A stretch of DNA of 64,000 nt from Bacillota bacterium (GCA_023414875.1 JAEZMV010000017.1:1-64000), one strand, 5' to 3'. Positions 54,276 to 63,899 are shown, numbered from the stretch's first letter. A program made the numbers and translations. The notes: generated from the letters alone by a model not told the origin.

Positions 54276-56279
54276 ATGAAGTACTCGGATTGCTGGTTAA
54301 AATATACTAATATTTCATTTGACAATAGATCGGAATTAATTCTTTATTATAATAAGGAGAATCTGATCATCTCTAACGCGGTTGAGGAGCTGACATTGGC
54401 GTTTCAAGGCCTATATGGACGCAAGGTCATTCGTGTTAGCAGTGAAGAGGGATTTCTAAAAGCAGAGGCTGGTATATTTCTTCATATAACTTCATCCACA
54501 TTGATCGGGAAAGAAGGATACCGTATAGAGTGTATGAATGGAAAATGTATCATTACTTCTGTTACAGAAGCAGGTGCTTTATATGGTGTATTTGCTCTAT
54601 TAAGAAACCTTGTGGTTTCGCAGGTTAGAGATTTTGATACCTGGACCTATAGGGAGGAAAAAGAACCTTATATGCCTCTTCGTATGTTAAATCATTGGGA
54701 TAACCTGGATGGAACAATAGAACGAGGATATTCCGGTAATTCATTCTTTTTTCATGAGAATGAAGTTTTGACAGACGAACGTATCAAAGCCTATGCAAAA
54801 ATGATTGCCTCTGTAAGTATTAATGCGGTTGTTATTAATAATGTAAATGTGAAAGGTGCAGCTACAGAGCTAATATCCGAACGATATTATGATAAATTAA
54901 ACAAGATTTCAGATATATTTAACTCATATTGTGTAAAACTTTTCTTAAGCATTAATTTTGCGGCTCCAATAGAGCTGGGGGGATTGGACACAGCAGATCC
55001 CTGTGATGAAGAAGTACAAAGCTGGTGGACAAAAAAAGCAGTTGAGATATGGACGAGAGTACCTTATTTAGGAGGTTTTTTAGTAAAGGCCGATTCCGAG
55101 GGAAGACCGGGGCCTTTCACCTATGGCAGGACTCATGCCGATGGCGCAAATATGCTTGCAGAGGCCATAAAACCATATGGCGCGCTTGTTATCTGGCGGT
55201 GCTTTGTATATAATTGCCAGCAGGATTGGAGAGATACCAGGACTGATCGGGCGCGTGCAGGATATGATAATTTCATGCCGCTTGATGGTGAGTTTTCGGA
55301 TCAAGTAATATTACAGATTAAAAACGGCCCGATGGATTTTCAGGTGAGAGAACCAATATCTCCATTGTTCGGAGGGTTAAAAAAGACAAACATGATGCTA
55401 GAGGTGCAGATTGCTCAGGAATATACCGGCCAGCAGAGACATGTATGCTATCTGCTTCCCTGGTTTAAAGAAATACTCGATTTTCATATCGGATGTGATT
55501 ATGAGAACGGAACAGTTAAAGAGATAGTCAGTGGCAGGACTTTTAATAATAGTAATTGCGGAATGGCTGCAGTATCCAATACAGGGAATGACCCTAATTG
55601 GACCGGTCATGATCTGGCAGCAGCAAATTTATATGGTTTTAGTAGACTCGCCTTTGATACCGGGCTGTCAGCCGAAGAGATTGCAAAGGAATGGATTGTA
55701 CAGACCTTTGGCCACAAGGATAAGGTTATAGAGAATATTTTAAAAATTATTATGATGTCTTGGTCGACCTATGAGAAGTATACAGCACCTTTGGGTATTG
55801 GCTGGATGGTTAAGCCAAATCATCATTATGGTCCGGATGTTGATGGATATGAATATGACAGATGGGGCACCTACCATAAGGCTGACCATAAAGGCATCGG
55901 TGTTGACAGGACAGAGATGGGCACAGGGTTCTGTTCCCAATATAAGGAGCCTCTTGCATTGATGTATTCTAATAAAATAACCTGTCCTGAGGAATTACTT
56001 TTATTCTTTCATCATGTTGATTATACTTACGTGCTATCCTCTGGTAAAACAGTCATTCAACATATATATGATACACATTTTGAAGGCGCCAAAGATGCGG
56101 CACAATTTCTGGAATTATGGATGGAACTTAAGGACATGATTGATGAAGATGTCTATGAAAGGACGCTAAATCGGTTTCAACATCAGAAATCTCATGCTCT
56201 TGAATGGTGTGATGTTATTAACTCTTATTTTTTCAGGAAAACAGGAATTGCTGATCAGTATGGGCGAAAATTGTATTAA
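54276..56279 (+). CDS. aguA: GH67 alpha-glucuronidase
   Basis: 667 residues with no signal peptide, so it acts in the cytoplasm on imported aldouronates, releasing (4-O-methyl)glucuronic acid from the non-reducing end. Catalytic residues fit the known family spacing exactly: Glu275 (KADSEGRPGP), Asp354 (KNGPMDFQVREP) and Glu382 (QIAQEYTGQ), 79 and 28 residues apart as in characterised GH67 enzymes. ATG 54276 follows GGCAGGGG; nine further upstream codons lack support. It is placed after uxuB, before an esterase. Confidence 0.95.
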   Translation: MKYSDCWLKYTNISFDNRSELILYYNKENLIISNAVEELTLAFQGLYGRKVIRVSSEEGFLKAEAGIFLHITSSTLIGKEGYRIECMNGKCIITSVTEAGALYGVFALLRNLVVSQVRDFDTWTYREEKEPYMPLRMLNHWDNLDGTIERGYSGNSFFFHENEVLTDERIKAYAKMIASVSINAVVINNVNVKGAATELISERYYDKLNKISDIFNSYCVKLFLSINFAAPIELGGLDTADPCDEEVQSWWTKKAVEIWTRVPYLGGFLVKADSEGRPGPFTYGRTHADGANMLAEAIKPYGALVIWRCFVYNCQQDWRDTRTDRARAGYDNFMPLDGEFSDQVILQIKNGPMDFQVREPISPLFGGLKKTNMMLEVQIAQEYTGQQRHVCYLLPWFKEILDFHIGCDYENGTVKEIVSGRTFNNSNCGMAAVSNTGNDPNWTGHDLAAANLYGFSRLAFDTGLSAEEIAKEWIVQTFGHKDKVIENILKIIMMSWSTYEKYTAPLGIGWMVKPNHHYGPDVDGYEYDRWGTYHKADHKGIGVDRTEMGTGFCSQYKEPLALMYSNKITCPEELLLFFHHVDYTYVLSSGKTVIQHIYDTHFEGAKDAAQFLELWMELKDMIDEDVYERTLNRFQHQKSHALEWCDVINSYFFRKTGIADQYGRKLY

Positions 56280-56351
56280 GAGAATGATAAAGAATGAAAA
56301 GCTCTGCATCGCAGGAAGGCTGTAAACTTCATGCGATAATTGTAGGTTTTG

Positions 56352-58223
56352 ATGAAAGGTAAGGTAATTTATAATATGTGTAACAAAGGATTAACACTTG
56401 CCCCTATCTTTTGTGATGGAATGGTTCTTCAGCGGGATATCAATAACTATATTTACGGATCTGATACCGGAGCTACTACGATTACAATTTACTTTATGGA
56501 TACCTGTTACCATGCGAAGGTAGGTGACAATCATGAATTTTCTGTGGAATTGCCACCTGTTAATGCTGGCGGTCCTTATAGTCTGACGCTTAAGGGAAGC
56601 AGTGAAATAACGATAGAGGATATCATGTTTGGTGACGTATATATTCTCAGTGGACAGTCAAATATGGAGCTGCCGATTCGTAGAGTGCTCGATGTGTCTG
56701 CCAAGGAGATTAAAAGTACCTGCGAACCTTACATTAGACAATACCTGATCCCAGCTACGTTTAATTTCAATGAACCGGAGAAGTATATGTATGCTTCTTC
56801 CTGGAAAAAAGCGATGGGAGATGACTTACTTGGTTTCAGTGCTGCCGGTTACTTTTTTGCAAAAGAAATCAAGGAGGCTTATCAAGTCCCGATTGGTTTG
56901 ATAATGACAGCAGTTGGTGGTAGTAGCATTGAGTCATGGATGAATCCGGTTACGCTAAGTCAATTTGGAGATTATGATAAGCTGATTAAAGATTTTAAAA
57001 ATATTGATAACTTTCATAAATTTATACAAGATCAACAGAATGCGGCAAGTGAGTGGAATTCAAGAATTGAAGAAGAGGAGTGTAGGTTTAATCCGTTGGA
57101 GGAGTATCAAACCTGGGATGTCTGCAGGGTTCCGTCATTAGTTTCAGATTATAATAACGGTACCTTTCAAGGTTCGATTTATCTATGCAGGGAAGTGTTA
57201 CTTAATGAAGAACCGGTGACTGAGGATTCCTATATTTACATGGGAAGTATCATTGATTCAGATAGAATATGGATTAATAATATAGAGATAGGAAGAACAG
57301 AATACCGATATCCTCCCAGAAAATATAAAATAGATAAAGGTATTTTAAAAAAAGGCAGCAATTTGATTACTGTACGTATCGTTATTAATAATAAAAATGG
57401 CGGTACCATTAAAGGAAAACCCTATCATCTTCATTATAACAACGTCAATATCAACCTAGAAGGAGAATGGCATTACAAAATCGGAAAAAAAGTAGAGACC
57501 TCAATGCCGACAGTATTGTTTCCTCCGACGCTTCCCACTTGTTTTTATAATACAGTAGTTGCTCCTCTTTCTAAAATTTCAGTGAGAGGTATCTTATGGT
57601 ATCAGGGAGAGCGCAATACCGAGGATCCGGTGAATTATGCTAATAAATTTGCAGCTATGGTATCAGACTGGCGTGATATGTACGACTGGGAAGTTCCATT
57701 TATTTATGTGCAGCTTCCTAATTACAGGGAGCCATTAAATACATCGGAAGATACAGGTTGGGCGGAGCTTCGTGAACAACAGAGACAGTGTCTGAATTTA
57801 TATGAGGTTGCCATGGTGACAGCACTGGATATTGGAGAAGCCAATGACTTGCACCCTCAGAATAAAAAGGTGCTGGGTGTACGTCTGGCTATGGCAGCCA
57901 AATCTTTAATTTATCATGAAAAACCTACATACAGCGGACCGGTTCCAAAAGGAACACTGGTAGAGGGGAAGATTGCTAAAATCACCTTTCAGTATTTGGA
58001 GGATACAGAGACAGAGTACTGCCTTAATAATTTTGAACTGGCCGGTGAAGACGGTATCTTCCGAAATGTCCAGGCAATCCGTAAAGGGAAATATGTATAT
58101 CTGTCCAGTAACCATGTTGAGACACCAAAATATGTAAGGTATGCATGGTGTGACTGCCCATCAGAAATTAATTTTTACAACGAATTAGGATTACCGGGTG
58201 CAGGTTTTCGGTTAGAGCTTTAG
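56352..58223 (+). CDS. Sialate O-acetylesterase-family (SGNH-like) esterase
   Basis: About 623 residues, probably cytoplasmic. The nucleophile is Ser103 in SGQSNMELP; WYQGERN forms the middle block; the catalytic His lies in DLHPQNK. A jelly-roll domain (about 285-380) is inserted in the SGNH fold, as in this family. Next to aguA, removal of acetyl groups from xylan-derived oligosaccharides is likely rather than sialic acid work (inference). The start is uncertain: TTG 56349, ATG 56352 or ATG 56376, the last having AAAGGTAAGG upstream. Confidence 0.85.
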   Translation: MKGKVIYNMCNKGLTLAPIFCDGMVLQRDINNYIYGSDTGATTITIYFMDTCYHAKVGDNHEFSVELPPVNAGGPYSLTLKGSSEITIEDIMFGDVYILSGQSNMELPIRRVLDVSAKEIKSTCEPYIRQYLIPATFNFNEPEKYMYASSWKKAMGDDLLGFSAAGYFFAKEIKEAYQVPIGLIMTAVGGSSIESWMNPVTLSQFGDYDKLIKDFKNIDNFHKFIQDQQNAASEWNSRIEEEECRFNPLEEYQTWDVCRVPSLVSDYNNGTFQGSIYLCREVLLNEEPVTEDSYIYMGSIIDSDRIWINNIEIGRTEYRYPPRKYKIDKGILKKGSNLITVRIVINNKNGGTIKGKPYHLHYNNVNINLEGEWHYKIGKKVETSMPTVLFPPTLPTCFYNTVVAPLSKISVRGILWYQGERNTEDPVNYANKFAAMVSDWRDMYDWEVPFIYVQLPNYREPLNTSEDTGWAELREQQRQCLNLYEVAMVTALDIGEANDLHPQNKKVLGVRLAMAAKSLIYHEKPTYSGPVPKGTLVEGKIAKITFQYLEDTETEYCLNNFELAGEDGIFRNVQAIRKGKYVYLSSNHVETPKYVRYAWCDCPSEINFYNELGLPGAGFRLEL

Positions 58224-58239
58224 ATACAGTTACATCAAA

Positions 58240-58265
58240 GGGCAGTAGACCGTGGTCTACTGCCC
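58240..58265. terminator. Hairpin ending the uronate cluster
   Basis: GGGCAGTAGACC-GT-GGTCTACTGCCC is a perfect 12-bp stem between converging genes, with little T-run. Confidence 0.65.
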
Positions 58266-58306
58266 ATATATACAGCTGTGAAAAATAAAGTTATACCGTA
58301 AGCCCA

Positions 58307-60091
58307 TTAAAAGCCACCGGCGCCACCGCCACCCGCACCGCCTCCTCCACCTCCGGAAAATGATCCTCCGGAGATGGAGGAATTGTTTGCATAAAAAGAA
58401 TGATCAATGCTTTTTTTAAACGTATTATTATCATTATTAACAAAGAGCAAGTACCAGAAAATCCAGCTATTCATAGAGTATACATCATGATATGGTACGA
58501 CATGTTCCTGCTTCTTGATTATTCCTAATCCTAAGGCATAGATTAAAGAGATGTCGTAGGAATGGATTGTATCCTCATTTGAAAGATCTGGCTTATTTTT
58601 TAGTAGATATTTTTTAAACACAATCCATTTTCTATACTGGCTATAACCATAATCAGAAAATCTGTAAAAAAGAGTAATACCATAGACAAATAATATAAAA
58701 GCGATTGCAAAGTCAAGGAGTGCTAATACACTGCCTGAAATGGCGGTAACTATACCGAGGATAAAAAGTATAAGTGAGAAAACAACGATAAATGATCCAA
58801 GCCTCACTTTACCATGATCATAATAACCTTTTGATGAGGCAGTGGACTTCACTTTGTTTTTCCATTTCGTATAGGAAGACAGAAAACCGGCATTACTGCT
58901 TTTACTAAATTGCTCGATATCTTTCGTACTTACAGAGTATCCGTTTCCAATCTCCTTAATCAACCAATGAATAAAGAATTTTTCATGACTTAATATAGAA
59001 CTATCCACATCCTTAATTTGTGTAATAACATAATTCCTGTCATCTAAGGTAATATCACCGCTTTCGATACCGTCGATTTTAAAGTATCCTTTTCGCATCA
59101 GATCCAAAATGGTCGCAAATATTGTATTCGTGCTTATGCCAGTTCCGCTAATTAATGAGGCAATCGCAGGAGTACAATCCTCAGGAATACCATGAAAGCC
59201 TTCGGTTGGAAGATTTGATTTATCTCTACGGAGCTTCGTTATAAAAATGATAAATATAATCAAACCTATACTAGAAGATAAGAGGGTGATTTCGCCAAAT
59301 AGCTTTCTAGTACGTGCTTTTCTTATTTTACTATTTAATATTTTATCTTGAAGCTTTTCTTCCTCCTCAAGAATGCTAGAATACTTATCAATTGTTTGAA
59401 CATTACCGGAGGTGGGAATGAACTCTTTTGGAAATAGTATTCTACCCTCTATAAAAGTTTCTGTTGGGATATCTTTAGCCTGTAAAATGTATAAGGAATT
59501 GTTTTCAATACTGATTTTACCATCTTCCGGCCCATGGGCGAAGATCTTTACTTGATTTCGTTCATCTTTTTGCGGCAATTGTATATTTACTATGAATTTT
59601 CCGATGGGAGTTTTGTTTTCAGTACCAAGAAATTTGTAATATAATTCACCAATATCATTATATTTGACAGCTACATTTTTCACCAGGTAACGGATGCGAA
59701 AGGTCTTAACCTGATCCTCAGAGGGTGAGAAAATCTTGATAACAGCTTTATTTTTTTTCTCCTTTACTGTAAATACGCCTTTATTTCCATTCTTCGCATC
59801 TTCAACCAGCGAATAATCCATTTCGCCACTCTTAAGCAGCTCTTGAACTGTTATCTCAGACACTCCCGAGGTCTTATTCAGTACAACATCCCGGTAAACG
59901 CCATTGAATTCATCGTTAAATTCAAAGGTAATATCCTCCATAATTAACAGGTCCCCGGTCTCTTGCAGAGAGGCATTTACTTCCCAGCGAGGAATGTATA
60001 GGGCTTCCTCAGCGTGAACTATTTGTGGAGTATATGCAATGGATGCATATACAATTAAAAAAAATAAGATTCTTTTTAGATGCTTCTTCAT
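58307..60091 (-). CDS. DUF2207 membrane protein
   Basis: 594 residues. A signal peptide or helix at 8-24 is followed by an extracellular beta-rich domain of about 220 residues (VNASLQETGDLLIMEDITFEF), a helix near 265-285, a cytoplasmic part with a winged-helix-like stretch, and two more helices near 430-470. The end is a Gly-rich tail (GGSFSGGGGGGAGGGGAGGF), typical of DUF2207 proteins. AAAGGAGG precedes the ATG. Function is unknown; it stands alone. Confidence 0.88.
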   Translation of the reverse strand: MKKHLKRILFFLIVYASIAYTPQIVHAEEALYIPRWEVNASLQETGDLLIMEDITFEFNDEFNGVYRDVVLNKTSGVSEITVQELLKSGEMDYSLVEDAKNGNKGVFTVKEKKNKAVIKIFSPSEDQVKTFRIRYLVKNVAVKYNDIGELYYKFLGTENKTPIGKFIVNIQLPQKDERNQVKIFAHGPEDGKISIENNSLYILQAKDIPTETFIEGRILFPKEFIPTSGNVQTIDKYSSILEEEEKLQDKILNSKIRKARTRKLFGEITLLSSSIGLIIFIIFITKLRRDKSNLPTEGFHGIPEDCTPAIASLISGTGISTNTIFATILDLMRKGYFKIDGIESGDITLDDRNYVITQIKDVDSSILSHEKFFIHWLIKEIGNGYSVSTKDIEQFSKSSNAGFLSSYTKWKNKVKSTASSKGYYDHGKVRLGSFIVVFSLILFILGIVTAISGSVLALLDFAIAFILFVYGITLFYRFSDYGYSQYRKWIVFKKYLLKNKPDLSNEDTIHSYDISLIYALGLGIIKKQEHVVPYHDVYSMNSWIFWYLLFVNNDNNTFKKSIDHSFYANNSSISGGSFSGGGGGGAGGGGAGGF

Positions 60092-60635
60092 TTTTTTCCT
60101 CCTTTATGATTAAATCTACCCCGTTGTAAATTAAGAATCATTTTAGCTCTGTCAAGAAGAAGTATTCTTTCTATCATTTCTAATATCTCGCCACTTAATC
60201 ATCATAGGATTTCTGTTTCTCTTCCTTTCAGGTGTCCCATGTCAATCGTATGTGTGATAATATGTTCTAATTCATAAATTAATTCATTAGTTCACTATTT
60301 AGGTAAAATAATTAATAACTTCTTGAGAATTCAACATCGCAGCTTAACTCTGTTCCTAGGATAAAATACTTTGATTTATTTCCTTATTTAATTTAACACA
60401 TCTCTGTAGTTATTGGAATATTTTTTTATGATATAAGTATAGAGATTTTTATAAATAAGAATACTTTTCCCTCTTTACCGAGTTGATGAAATAAAAAGTA
60501 TATTTTGCGATATAAAAAATGTTATTGGATGTATTAGTACTTTATTACTCAATGGAAATATTATACAATAAAAATAATAATCTAAATAAATGCTCAATAT
60601 ACTGATATTTAAAATATAATACGAGGGGGATAGGC
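60092..60635. other. AT-rich intergenic region
   Basis: About 540 bp with no supported gene, tRNA or structured RNA. It should contain divergent promoters for its two neighbours, but none is clear enough to list. Confidence 0.4.
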
Positions 60636-61280
60636 ATGAAAAATATTGGATATATACTTAAAAGTGTATTAATTTCTTTTAGGTATAGTAGGAAGAATTT
60701 TATAAGGGTTCCAATTCGGTCATCCTGGATTACGAGAATAAAGCTGTCCAAACGTGCAGAAATTGTTCCAAGTGGGACCTTACATTTAGGGCTGTTTCGT
60801 GGTGAAATCGGAGAATTCGGACAAATAAAGTATGACAGAACAATCCTACAGTTGGCTGAGAACAGCAAATTAATTACAGGTAATAACGTTAATTTAGGAC
60901 CGGGTGTCAGGATAATACTAGGACCGGATGCTGTTTTAACTATCGGTGAAAATACTTACATAACAGCAAATAGTACAATTATATGTACCGATAGGATTAC
61001 AATCGGAAAAGACTGTATCATCTCATGGGATGTTCAAATTATGGATAGTGACTTCCATCATTTTGTTTCGAATGGGAATAAGAGCGTAGTTACAAAGCCT
61101 ATCACGATTGAGGACAAGGTATGGATTGGTTCAAAAGCAAATATACTTAAAGGGGTTAAGATATGTTCAAATTCTATCATAGCTACCAACTCCTTAGTAA
61201 CAAAGGATGTACCGGTAGGTGTAATTGTAGCCGGGAATCCTGCAAAAGTAATAAAAGAAAACATTGAATGGTTCAAATAA
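60636..61280 (+). CDS. Hexapeptide-repeat (left-handed beta-helix) acyltransferase
   Basis: 214 residues. Hexapeptide turns run from about 85 to 200 (LGPGVRIILGPDAVLTIGENTYI..., IEDKVWIGSKANILKGVKIC), and the GNPAKVIKE end is typical of O-acetyltransferases. The DSDFHH segment holds the likely catalytic His. ATG follows GAGGGGGA. It probably acetylates a sugar of a surface polysaccharide, but no other polysaccharide genes are nearby. Confidence 0.88.
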   Translation: MKNIGYILKSVLISFRYSRKNFIRVPIRSSWITRIKLSKRAEIVPSGTLHLGLFRGEIGEFGQIKYDRTILQLAENSKLITGNNVNLGPGVRIILGPDAVLTIGENTYITANSTIICTDRITIGKDCIISWDVQIMDSDFHHFVSNGNKSVVTKPITIEDKVWIGSKANILKGVKICSNSIIATNSLVTKDVPVGVIVAGNPAKVIKENIEWFK

Positions 61281-61317
61281 CATTCCAACAGCAAGGGCGC
61301 GGTTATACTGGGATAAA

Positions 61318-61408
61318 TGGGGCTGTTGCATAACTCTAGTCTACTATTATGTTGGATTTATATTGCTCCGACATAAATGCTGACATAGAATTATTTTTCA
61401 ACAGCCCC
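61318..61408. terminator. Long-range hairpin between converging genes
   Basis: GGGGCTGTTG (61319-61328) is matched inverted by CAACAGCCCC about 70 nt later, with a T-rich inner flank. It is a possible shared terminator or the remains of a small inverted-repeat element. Confidence 0.5.
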
Positions 61409-61429
61409 ACAGGCTAAACCTCTCAATTA

Positions 61430-62407
61430 CTACACTTCTTTCGCATAATCCTTATCATAGGATTCCTTTTCCCAAGAAATAAAGACTTCAAGCTCCCAGT
61501 GATATACGGGGATGGTTGCTTTCAATTCATATCCGATTTTCCTGTAAAAAGGCTGATTCCCACCTAACATTCCCTTACATTCAGGAAACATTGTTTGAAC
61601 TCGGTTTGCAGCTTCATGTAAAATTGCTGTTGCAATTCCTTTTCTTCTTTCCCACCATACAACACCCATAGGTTCAAGCTCGCAGTAAGGCATGCTTTCA
61701 TCATACCATATAAGGGCGATCGCGACAGGTCTTTTCTGTTCATCGAGAACACAAATGTCCAGATTCTTTCTATAATGCTTCATCTTTCTTAAATCATGGA
61801 AGGCTTGTTCTCCATGTTCACAAGCATAAGATTCTTTACCATACCCAAAAGACAGGCGGTGGGTATTAGAAAGGTAAAAGTCCGGAACAGTATCTCCATC
61901 TGCGAAGGTATAACCATCAGGAAGTTTAACATCAAAGGGCTTATTTTCAAAGGGTAGAATATATAATTCCTCAGCCCATTCCATTTCCTGAAATCCAGAT
62001 TTCAGAACCATATCCTTTAATACTGTGTTCCAAATAGGTACATATAGATTTAAAGATTTAGTTCTTCGATCTTCCTTTACAGCAGAAGCATGCGTCTTTG
62101 CATACTTAATCATATCCTTAAGAAGCTCCTTGTCTCCTCCACGTTCTTTTGTATCAAACAGGAAAAAGGCTTCTCCGTCGTAATTGCCCTCGTTGATAAC
62201 ACAGGCTACTATTTTGCCGTTTTCTCTATAGACGCCAACGGTATGATAAAATGCATGATAATGTCCGGTATGTGCCGGATGCAATCCTCTAGCAAATTCA
62301 TTCCTACTCAAATTCCAGACGGGGTATTCCCATTGATACGATGCTAGTATTAATTGTTCAATACCATCAAAATCCTCATCCTTATAAAAATTAAATTCAT
62401 AACGCAT
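61430..62407 (-). CDS. GNAT-family N-acetyltransferase
   Basis: 325 residues, apparently two GNAT-like halves. The C-terminal half has the acetyl-CoA loop region RRKGIATAILHEAANR (about 257-272) followed by LGGNQPFYRKIGYE. The N-terminal half (FDGIEQLILASYQWEY...) is more divergent. No ribosome site of strength is visible next to the ATG. Substrate unknown; it stands alone. Confidence 0.85.
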   Translation of the reverse strand: MRYEFNFYKDEDFDGIEQLILASYQWEYPVWNLSRNEFARGLHPAHTGHYHAFYHTVGVYRENGKIVACVINEGNYDGEAFFLFDTKERGGDKELLKDMIKYAKTHASAVKEDRRTKSLNLYVPIWNTVLKDMVLKSGFQEMEWAEELYILPFENKPFDVKLPDGYTFADGDTVPDFYLSNTHRLSFGYGKESYACEHGEQAFHDLRKMKHYRKNLDICVLDEQKRPVAIALIWYDESMPYCELEPMGVVWWERRKGIATAILHEAANRVQTMFPECKGMLGGNQPFYRKIGYELKATIPVYHWELEVFISWEKESYDKDYAKEV

Positions 62408-62477
62408 ATTTATCCTCGTTTCTGCGCTGCCTTTAGTGCATATTAAGTTTGTGAGAACAGCGCTGACACAAACTTGC

Positions 62478-62505
62478 TAGTGAAAGATTGAAAAATCTTT
62501 CACTA
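62478..62505. other. Perfect 12-bp hairpin
   Basis: TAGTGAAAGATT-GAAA-AATCTTTCACTA, with a stable GAAA-type loop, in the gap upstream of the GNAT gene. It may be a terminator of the CD3324-like gene's read-through or a structured RNA element. Confidence 0.5.
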
Positions 62506-62599
62506 CTTCAGCATTTGATTAGTTTTGTTTTATATAAAGATTTTACCATCTTTCCATTTTAAATATATTCCATAAATAATTATAATTATTTATAACACA

Positions 62600-62629
62600 A
62601 AAACAGGATTCTGTTATGAACCCTGTTTT
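62600..62629 (-). terminator. Terminator of the CD3324-like gene
   Basis: AAAACAGGATTC pairs with GAACCCTGTTTT (6-nt loop), directly after the minus-strand stop codon. Confidence 0.75.
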
Positions 62630-62633
62630 AATA

Positions 62634-62891
62634 TTAACTATAAATAATTTTTTTAACTGTATCAAAGGCCAATCCATAGGAATCACATATGTGAGAAATG
62701 GATTTTCCGTCTTGATATTTCTTTTTGATTTCATTGTTTCTCATCAAGTAATATGTACGAGAGCCACTTTTTTCTCCCCATTTTTTTTGCGCTAAATCAT
62801 TGGGGACATAAAGTAAATCACCCTTTACATAAGCTTGAAGTTCCTTCAATAATTTTTCTGGTAAAACATCTGCTGCATTTATATATTTCAT
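62634..62891 (-). CDS. CD3324-family small protein (Mor-like helix-turn-helix)
   Basis: 85 residues. MKYINAADVLPEKLLKELQAYV and GDLLYVP open the protein, and the C terminus (NNEIKKKYQDGKSISHICDSYGLAFDTVKKII) forms a helix-turn-helix. This matches the CD3324 group, found widely in clostridia and related to Mor activators. ATG 62891 follows AAGGAG at 9 nt; the frame opens ten codons earlier without support. It is probably a small DNA-binding protein of unknown target. Confidence 0.82.
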   Translation of the reverse strand: MKYINAADVLPEKLLKELQAYVKGDLLYVPNDLAQKKWGEKSGSRTYYLMRNNEIKKKYQDGKSISHICDSYGLAFDTVKKIIYS

Positions 62892-62928
62892 AATTATCCG
62901 CTCCTTATTTTTTGAATTCAAAATAAAG

Positions 62929-62997
62929 GCAGAATAAGCAGATAATGTAATACCTATTTATCCCATACAGAAATAGATTACATTATCGTTATTCTGC
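62929..62997. repeat. 69-nt near-perfect inverted repeat
   Basis: GCAGAATAA at 62929 pairs with TTATTCTGC ending at 62997. The stem continues with GATAATGTAAT/ATTACATTATC and CTATTT/AAATAG, broken by small bulges. It lies just upstream of the CD3324-like gene. It is a possible operator, RNA hairpin or small MITE. Confidence 0.65.
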
Positions 62998-63054
62998 ATG
63001 GGATATTGCTTTGTTATGATGTTTTCTAAAAAAAACTCTTTTTATGATTTTCAC
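62989..63054 (-). other. Possible 18-21 residue basic peptide with ATA or GTG start
   Basis: GGAGGTG (63052-63058, minus strand) is followed by AAAATC-ATA and a short open frame (KRVFFRKHHNKAISHAE) to TAA. The GTG lies within the ribosome site; ATA (63045-63043) is the well-spaced codon. Whether it is translated is unknown. Confidence 0.3.
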
Positions 63055-63346
63055 CTCCGGATAGATTATTTAATTGTAAAGTAAGAATTATTAAATTCTA
63101 AATCAGTATAGTCTTATTATAACATCCATTTTTAAGGGTGGCAACATATGTAAATAAAAAAGCCAAATAATCCCGCTCAATTACTCACACTATAATAAAA
63201 TAAGACCTTCTGAAAGCCATTCATCACGTTCTAAGGAAGCATGCTGCTATTCATATATCACTTGTAGATTTCTTCTAAAGGTGTTTCCATTATTGCATTC
63301 ATCAACTTAATTTATTATATCATTTTTATAGGTTCATTACATCTCC

Positions 63347-63568
63347 TTGTCATATTTGAAACGGAAATATAGGCCATAAGCAACTACAAATAGATAAGCA
63401 AAAACCAATAACAAAATAACAATCATATCTGTACCCATTAAGACGTAAGAAAGCATTAGTGCCCCGAATACAAAAATCATCATATCATAAGCCTTAGCTT
63501 TAGCAGAGTTTCCAATAGCAATATTTCGTTCATCATTTCATAATGTAATCCATTCCATTTTTCTTCAT
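63347..63568 (-). pseudogene. Frameshifted small membrane-protein gene coupled to the XRE regulator
   Basis: ATG 63568 overlaps the regulator's stop (TAATG). The frame reads MKKNGMDYIMK and then stops. Removing one A from the AAA at that point restores a 70-odd-residue protein (NDERNIAIGNSAKAKAYDMM...) with two membrane helices, ending at TAA 63349-63347. The pairing with a small XRE regulator is common in Firmicutes. Confidence 0.75.
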
Positions 63569-63771
63569 TACAATTCCTCCTCATAAATAAATATTTCCTC
63601 GATACTCATATCAAAATAACGTGCGATTTTAAATGCTAAAATTATTGACGGGTTATATCGTCCGTTTTCAAGAGAACCAATCGTTTGCCGGGATACTTCC
63701 AGAGCAAGTGCCAGTTCCTCTTGCTTAACACCTCGTTGCTTTCTGATTTCTTCTAATCGATTTTTCAAGTT
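63568..63771 (-). CDS. Small XRE-family transcriptional regulator
   Basis: 67 residues, almost all helix-turn-helix (RLEEIRKQRGVKQEELALALEVSRQTIGSLENGRYNPSIILAFKIARYF), ending IEEIFIYEEEL. TTG 63771 follows AAGGGAG at 7 nt and gives the usual family length. An ATG at 63804 lies inside a 28-bp palindrome and is rejected. It probably represses its own promoter through that palindrome. Confidence 0.92.
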   Translation of the reverse strand, partial: NLKNRLEEIRKQRGVKQEELALALEVSRQTIGSLENGRYNPSIILAFKIARYFDMSIEEIFIYEEEL

Positions 63772-63780
63772 TGTGCTCCC

Positions 63781-63808
63781 TTCTATGGAAAGTACGCTTT
63801 CCATAGAA
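63781..63808. promoter_or_regulatory. 28-bp palindromic operator of the XRE gene
   Basis: TTCTATGGAAAG-TACG-CTTTCCATAGAA has perfect 12-bp arms. It lies between the ribosome site and a minus-strand promoter (TTGACA, 17 bp, ATAATA; about 63805-63840). It is ideal for autoregulation. A further half-site CTTTCCATG is near 63843. Confidence 0.8.
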
Positions 63809-63899
63809 TTATTATGTCAATTCTTAGTAAAATGTCAAGCAAACTTTCCATGATTTATTTCTATATTTATTTCACTTACAACATGTAAATAAGAAAAAT

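Noticed and set aside
62543..62734. 63-residue minus-strand frame
   Set aside because: It overlaps the CD3324-like gene and its terminator in another frame.
63347..63568. Programmed +1 frameshift
   Set aside because: The site (AAA TGA) lacks a known slippery or stimulatory context and has no Shine-Dalgarno-like enhancer; a simple base insertion is more likely.
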